DNA of 52,103 nt, from contig JAEZEZ010000002.1 of assembly GCA_023432855.1 (NCBI GenBank), positions 1-52,103 of the forward strand, written 5' to 3'. Source of the stretch: Pseudomonadota bacterium (GTDB taxonomy: Bacteria; Pseudomonadota; Alphaproteobacteria; Caulobacterales; Caulobacteraceae). The position numbers were made by a program, and so were the translations under genes. A model generated the notes under the pieces. It searched no databases, was not told the DNA's origin, and saw nothing but the letters and a program-made list of their open reading frames with translations. This document shows positions 51,155 to 52,103 of the stretch, piece by piece; position 1 is the stretch's first letter; the number at the start of each line of letters is the position of its first letter.

Positions 51155-52103
51155 GTGGATCCCTTCGAGGAAATCAAGGCGACCTTCTTCCAGGAATGCG
51201 AGGAACTGCTCGCGGACTTGGAGGTCGGGCTGCTGCGTCTGCAGGACGGCGATGCCGATCCCGAGACCATCAACGCGGTCTTCCGCGCCGTCCATTCGGT
51301 GAAGGGCGGGGCGGGCGCCTTCGGCCTGGAGGACCTCGTCCGCTTCGCCCACGTCTTCGAGACCCTGCTCGACGACCTGCGCGCCGGGCGGCGTGGTTGT
51401 GACGCCGACGTGGTGTCGACCCTGCTTCGGGCCTCGGACCTGCTGGCCGACCACATTACCGCCGCGCGCGGCGACGCGGGGCCGGTGGAAGAGGCCCGTT
51501 CGGCCGCCCTGGTCGCCGAGCTGGAAGCCCTGTGCGGCGGCGGCTGCGGGGCGCCGGCGCCGGAGCCGCTTCCGGTCATGGTCTGCGATGATGCGGAGCC
51601 CGAATTCGCGCCGGTGATGTTCGACGCCTCCCAGCTTCTCGGCGAGCCGGCTGCGGCCCGCTGGCGCGTCCGCTTCCGCCCCCTGGCGACCATGTACGCC
51701 AAGGCCAACGAAGCCGGCCTTCTGCTGCGCGAGCTGGCCCGGCTGGGGGAAACCGAGGTCACGCTCGAGGACGGGGACCTGCCGCCCCTTTCCGCGCTGG
51801 AGCCGGAAAAGGGCTACCTCGCCTGGACCGTGCTGCTGACCACGACGGCGCCGGAATCCGACATCCGCGAGGTCTTCGAATTCGTCGAAGGCGACTGTGA
51901 GGTGGAGATCGAGGCCCTGGGTTCCGCCGAGGCGCCTGCCCAGGACGCCGACGACACCCTCGACATCGCGGCCCTGCTGGCCATCGCCCAGGGCGGCGCG
52001 CCCGAGCTGCAGGATCGGCAGGAGCCGCCGCAGGTTCCGCCGCCTGTCCGGCAATCCGCCTGTCAGGCCCCCGCCGTCCCGGCGCGGGCGCCCGCGCCTG
52101 TTC
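51155..52103 (+). CDS. cheA: Chemotaxis histidine kinase CheA (3'-truncated by window)
   Basis: The frame starts at GTG 51155, 14 bp after cheY, with GGGGAG upstream, and stays open to the window end, giving 316 residues. The HPt (P1) domain is complete, with phospho-His47 in VFRAVHSVKGGAGAFGL. A flexible acidic linker follows, then a P2-like domain (about residues 150-250, around RWRVRFRPLATMYAKAN) and a proline-rich linker at the window edge. The dimerisation, kinase and CheW-binding domains lie outside. Confidence 0.93.
   Translation, partial: MDPFEEIKATFFQECEELLADLEVGLLRLQDGDADPETINAVFRAVHSVKGGAGAFGLEDLVRFAHVFETLLDDLRAGRRGCDADVVSTLLRASDLLADHITAARGDAGPVEEARSAALVAELEALCGGGCGAPAPEPLPVMVCDDAEPEFAPVMFDASQLLGEPAAARWRVRFRPLATMYAKANEAGLLLRELARLGETEVTLEDGDLPPLSALEPEKGYLAWTVLLTTTAPESDIREVFEFVEGDCEVEIEALGSAEAPAQDADDTLDIAALLAIAQGGAPELQDRQEPPQVPPPVRQSACQAPAVPARAPAPV

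Overview
The window is high-GC alphaproteobacterial chromosome, most likely from the Caulobacteraceae (Caulobacter, Phenylobacterium or Brevundimonas type). The inference rests on the gene order (dnaX-ybaB-recR; def-fmt-truA; dapE; argB-nucleotidase-dapD; rpmH-rnpA-yidC-engB; an mcp-STAS-cheY-cheA cluster), on TTAACCAT-type CtrA half-sites, on a GTTC-N7-GTTC LexA-type box, and on many GTGA/ATGA stop-start overlaps. Species cannot be fixed from the sequence alone.

Backbone, 1-28841. Positions 1-3687 carry the end of dnaX, a DUF5655 protein, ybaB, recR and a LysE exporter. Positions 3831-9483 carry an unknown gene, a VOC protein, rmuC, a DUF486 membrane protein and def-(small membrane protein)-fmt-truA. 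Positions 9464-16765 hold mostly minus-strand genes: two tandem DUF4126 membrane proteins, dapE, and argB-nucleotidase-dapD-unknown (lysine and arginine synthesis), with a plus-strand cupin/MFS pair between them. Positions 16841-20022 hold a small CxxC protein and the rpmH-rnpA-yidC-engB operon behind a good sigma70-type promoter. Positions 20187-28721 hold an SRAP protein, two TVP38 membrane proteins coupled to a MerA-like flavoprotein, an orphan histidine kinase, a lipoprotein gamma-glutamyltransferase, a P1-family peptidase and a secreted protein with two DUF4168-like repeats.

Integrated element, about 28878-45660 (16.8 kb). It sits at the 3' end of an intact tRNA-Arg(ACG) and is bounded by a perfect 42-bp direct repeat. 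GGGACCC repeats with an 11-bp period lie inside both ends and look like integrase arm sites. The element encodes a tyrosine integrase, a small excisionase-like HTH protein and a VirD2/DUF3363-type relaxase, but no type IV secretion genes, so it looks like an integrative mobilizable element. Its cargo is a defence operon: SNF2 helicase with a DUF3883 C-terminus, DUF1156 adenine methylase, AAA/DUF3696 ATPase, PIN-like nuclease, and a Swt1-HEPN/DUF499 ATPase. A DUF91-type nuclease converges on the operon. The helicase-methylase-DUF499 trio is a known type of predicted phage-defence system. The coupled ATPase/PIN pair inside it and the intact HEPN motif are the most interesting features of the window.

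Backbone, 45690-52103. A BCCT betaine/choline transporter is followed by a TorF-type porin and a chemotaxis cluster (methyl-accepting receptor, STAS protein, CheY, CheA cut by the window edge).
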